This document shows, piece after piece, positions 63,192 to 64,000 of a stretch of 64,000 nt of DNA. Where the stretch lies: the NCBI GenBank assembly GCA_036391875.1, contig DASVZA010000014.1, forward strand, positions 49,809 through 113,808, read 5' to 3'. Under the pieces are notes generated by a model that saw only the letters and a program-made list of their open reading frames with translations, was not told the DNA's origin and searched no databases. Source of the DNA: Parasulfuritortus sp036391875 (GTDB lineage Bacteria > Pseudomonadota > Gammaproteobacteria > Burkholderiales > Thiobacillaceae). Position numbers and translations under genes: made by a program. Position 1 is the stretch's first letter, and every line of letters starts with the position of its first letter.

Positions 63192-64000
63192 TCAGAGCAA
63201 ATAGCGGGCTGTCTGGTAGAAGACGAAACTGGCCAGCCAGGCCAGTGTCAGCGGCCAGAGCACGGCGGTAACCGCCACTTTCCAGCTTTTCGACTCCTGC
63301 TTGAGGGCCGCGACGGTCGACAGGCAAGGCGTATAGATCAGGGTGAACAGCAGGAAGCTGTAGGCCTGGACCCAGTCCAGGCGCTGGGCCAGCACACCGG
63401 ACAGGTCGTTCGGACCGACGCTGAAGATGACCGCCAGCGCGCCGATCACGATTTCCTTGGCCACGAAGCCGAACAGCAGGGCGGTGGACAGCATGTTGTC
63501 GATACCCAGCGGTGCAAAGATCGGCCCCAGCGTGCGCGACAGCCAGCCGGCCAGGGTTTGCGGACCGGCGGCCGGAACGTTGAACGGGAAGTGGGTCATG
63601 AACCAGACCATCAACACGCCCATGACGATGAAGCCGCCGGCGCCCGCGACGAATTGCCGGGTGGCGCGCCATGCCTCGAATCCCAGGAAGCGCCAGGTCG
63701 GCAGGCGGTAAGGCGGCAGTTCGAGCAGCAGCGGCTCGTGGTTGCGGTAGCGCTTGCGCCAGACGAAGGCGGTCAGGAAGGCCGCGCCGAAGCTGGCCAG
63801 ATAGAGCGTAAACAAGGCCACCGGCGCAGCGCGCGGCGAGAAGACCGCCGCCACCACGAACAGGATGACCTGCAGCCGGGCCGAACAGAGCGAGAACGGG
63901 ATGATCAGCATGGTCAGCGTGCGCAAGGCCGGCGAGCGCATGATGCGGGTGCCCATGATGGCCGGCACGTTGCAGCCGAAGCCCATCAGCAGCATGACGA
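63192..64000 (-). CDS. feoB: FeoB ferrous iron transporter, C-terminal part
   Basis: About 269 residues of the C-terminal membrane half of FeoB are visible, with the gene's 5' end beyond the window. The conserved gate motifs are clear: GFGCNVPAIMGTR, then CSARLQVILF and the second gate segment GFVAKEIVIGALAV. It imports Fe2+ across the inner membrane, driven by an N-terminal GTPase not seen here. The stop is at 63192-63194. Only the C-terminal half is present because of the window edge. Confidence 0.93.
   Translation of the reverse strand, partial: VMLLMGFGCNVPAIMGTRIMRSPALRTLTMLIIPFSLCSARLQVILFVVAAVFSPRAAPVALFTLYLASFGAAFLTAFVWRKRYRNHEPLLLELPPYRLPTWRFLGFEAWRATRQFVAGAGGFIVMGVLMVWFMTHFPFNVPAAGPQTLAGWLSRTLGPIFAPLGIDNMLSTALLFGFVAKEIVIGALAVIFSVGPNDLSGVLAQRLDWVQAYSFLLFTLIYTPCLSTVAALKQESKSWKVAVTAVLWPLTLAWLASFVFYQTARYLL

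Overview
This 64 kb window is GC-rich, gene-dense chromosomal DNA from a motile Gram-negative bacterium, most likely a betaproteobacterium. The case for that rests on a BamD lipoprotein, an H-NS protein with the TWTGRGKRPRW DNA-binding motif, a complete set of flagellar rod, hook, P-ring and L-ring genes with sigma-54 and sigma-28 promoters, a RelA with a degenerate hydrolase domain, and the familiar neighbourhoods gloB/methyltransferase/rnhA/dnaQ, bamD|rluD-pgeF and nudJ-mnmA. A phosphoribulokinase-family gene hints at autotrophy, but that protein departs from known enzymes at substrate-binding positions. No RuBisCO is in view. Nothing here looks like a recent island. Most genes sit in tight operons with 1-14 bp overlaps, and four convergent pairs meet with no spacer at all.

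Layout. 1-2.4 kb: 3' part of a PIN-PhoH ATPase, an EpsD-type lipoprotein and hns behind a strong promoter set in a large inverted repeat. 2.45-8.9 kb: a four-gene, translationally coupled peptide ABC importer (Yej-like layout). 8.9-13 kb: mltD, gloB, a YafS-like methyltransferase, rnhA, dnaQ. 13-14.2 kb: a periplasmic binding protein with a possible leader peptide. 14.2-16 kb, minus strand: flgA, then flgM-flgN and a CopZ-like metal chaperone behind a sigma-28 promoter. 16-17.6 kb: a diguanylate cyclase. 17.8-28.1 kb: flgBCDEFG and flgHIJ, each behind a sigma-54 promoter with upstream CGGCAA/TTGCCG boxes at matching spacing, then flgKL behind a sigma-28 promoter. 28.1-33.9 kb, minus strand: mfd, the divergent phosphoribulokinase, and a YihY membrane protein fused to a cyclic-nucleotide-binding domain. 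34-35.2 kb: a DUF1015 gene with a strong hairpin behind it. 35.4-44.4 kb: a chemotaxis cluster, cheY-mcp-STAS-cheA-mcp-cheW-cheR-cheD-cheB.

44.4-46.9 kb, minus strand: the three-gene AmmeMemoRadiSam cassette (amrB-amrA-amrS), conserved but of unknown function. 46.9-47.8 kb: ispD and a small ArfA-like gene. 47.9-50.9 kb, minus strand: relA and bamD. 51-57.2 kb: rluD, pgeF, a stand-alone flavodiiron-type diiron domain, rimO, nudJ, mnmA and a cation diffusion facilitator. 57.3-58.9 kb: a GST, tRNA-Val(CAC) with a stringent-type promoter and terminator, a 390 bp gene-free patch with inverted repeats, and tRNA-Ser(CGA). 58.9-64 kb: mltF, serS, a sensor/receiver/Hpt protein that has lost its kinase core, and the 3' part of feoB running off the right edge.

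The main theme is motility and its control. The promoters fit a cascade: sigma-54 drives basal body and hook genes, and sigma-28 with its anti-sigma factor FlgM drives the hook-filament junction genes and flgM itself. The diguanylate cyclase between the flagellar units and two MshEN-like motifs inside CheA raise the possibility that c-di-GMP feeds into motility and chemotaxis. The observations most worth following are the kinase-less hybrid sensor protein, the altered phosphoribulokinase, the CheA insert, the metal chaperone coupled to flgN, the AmmeMemoRadiSam cassette, and the unfused diiron domain.
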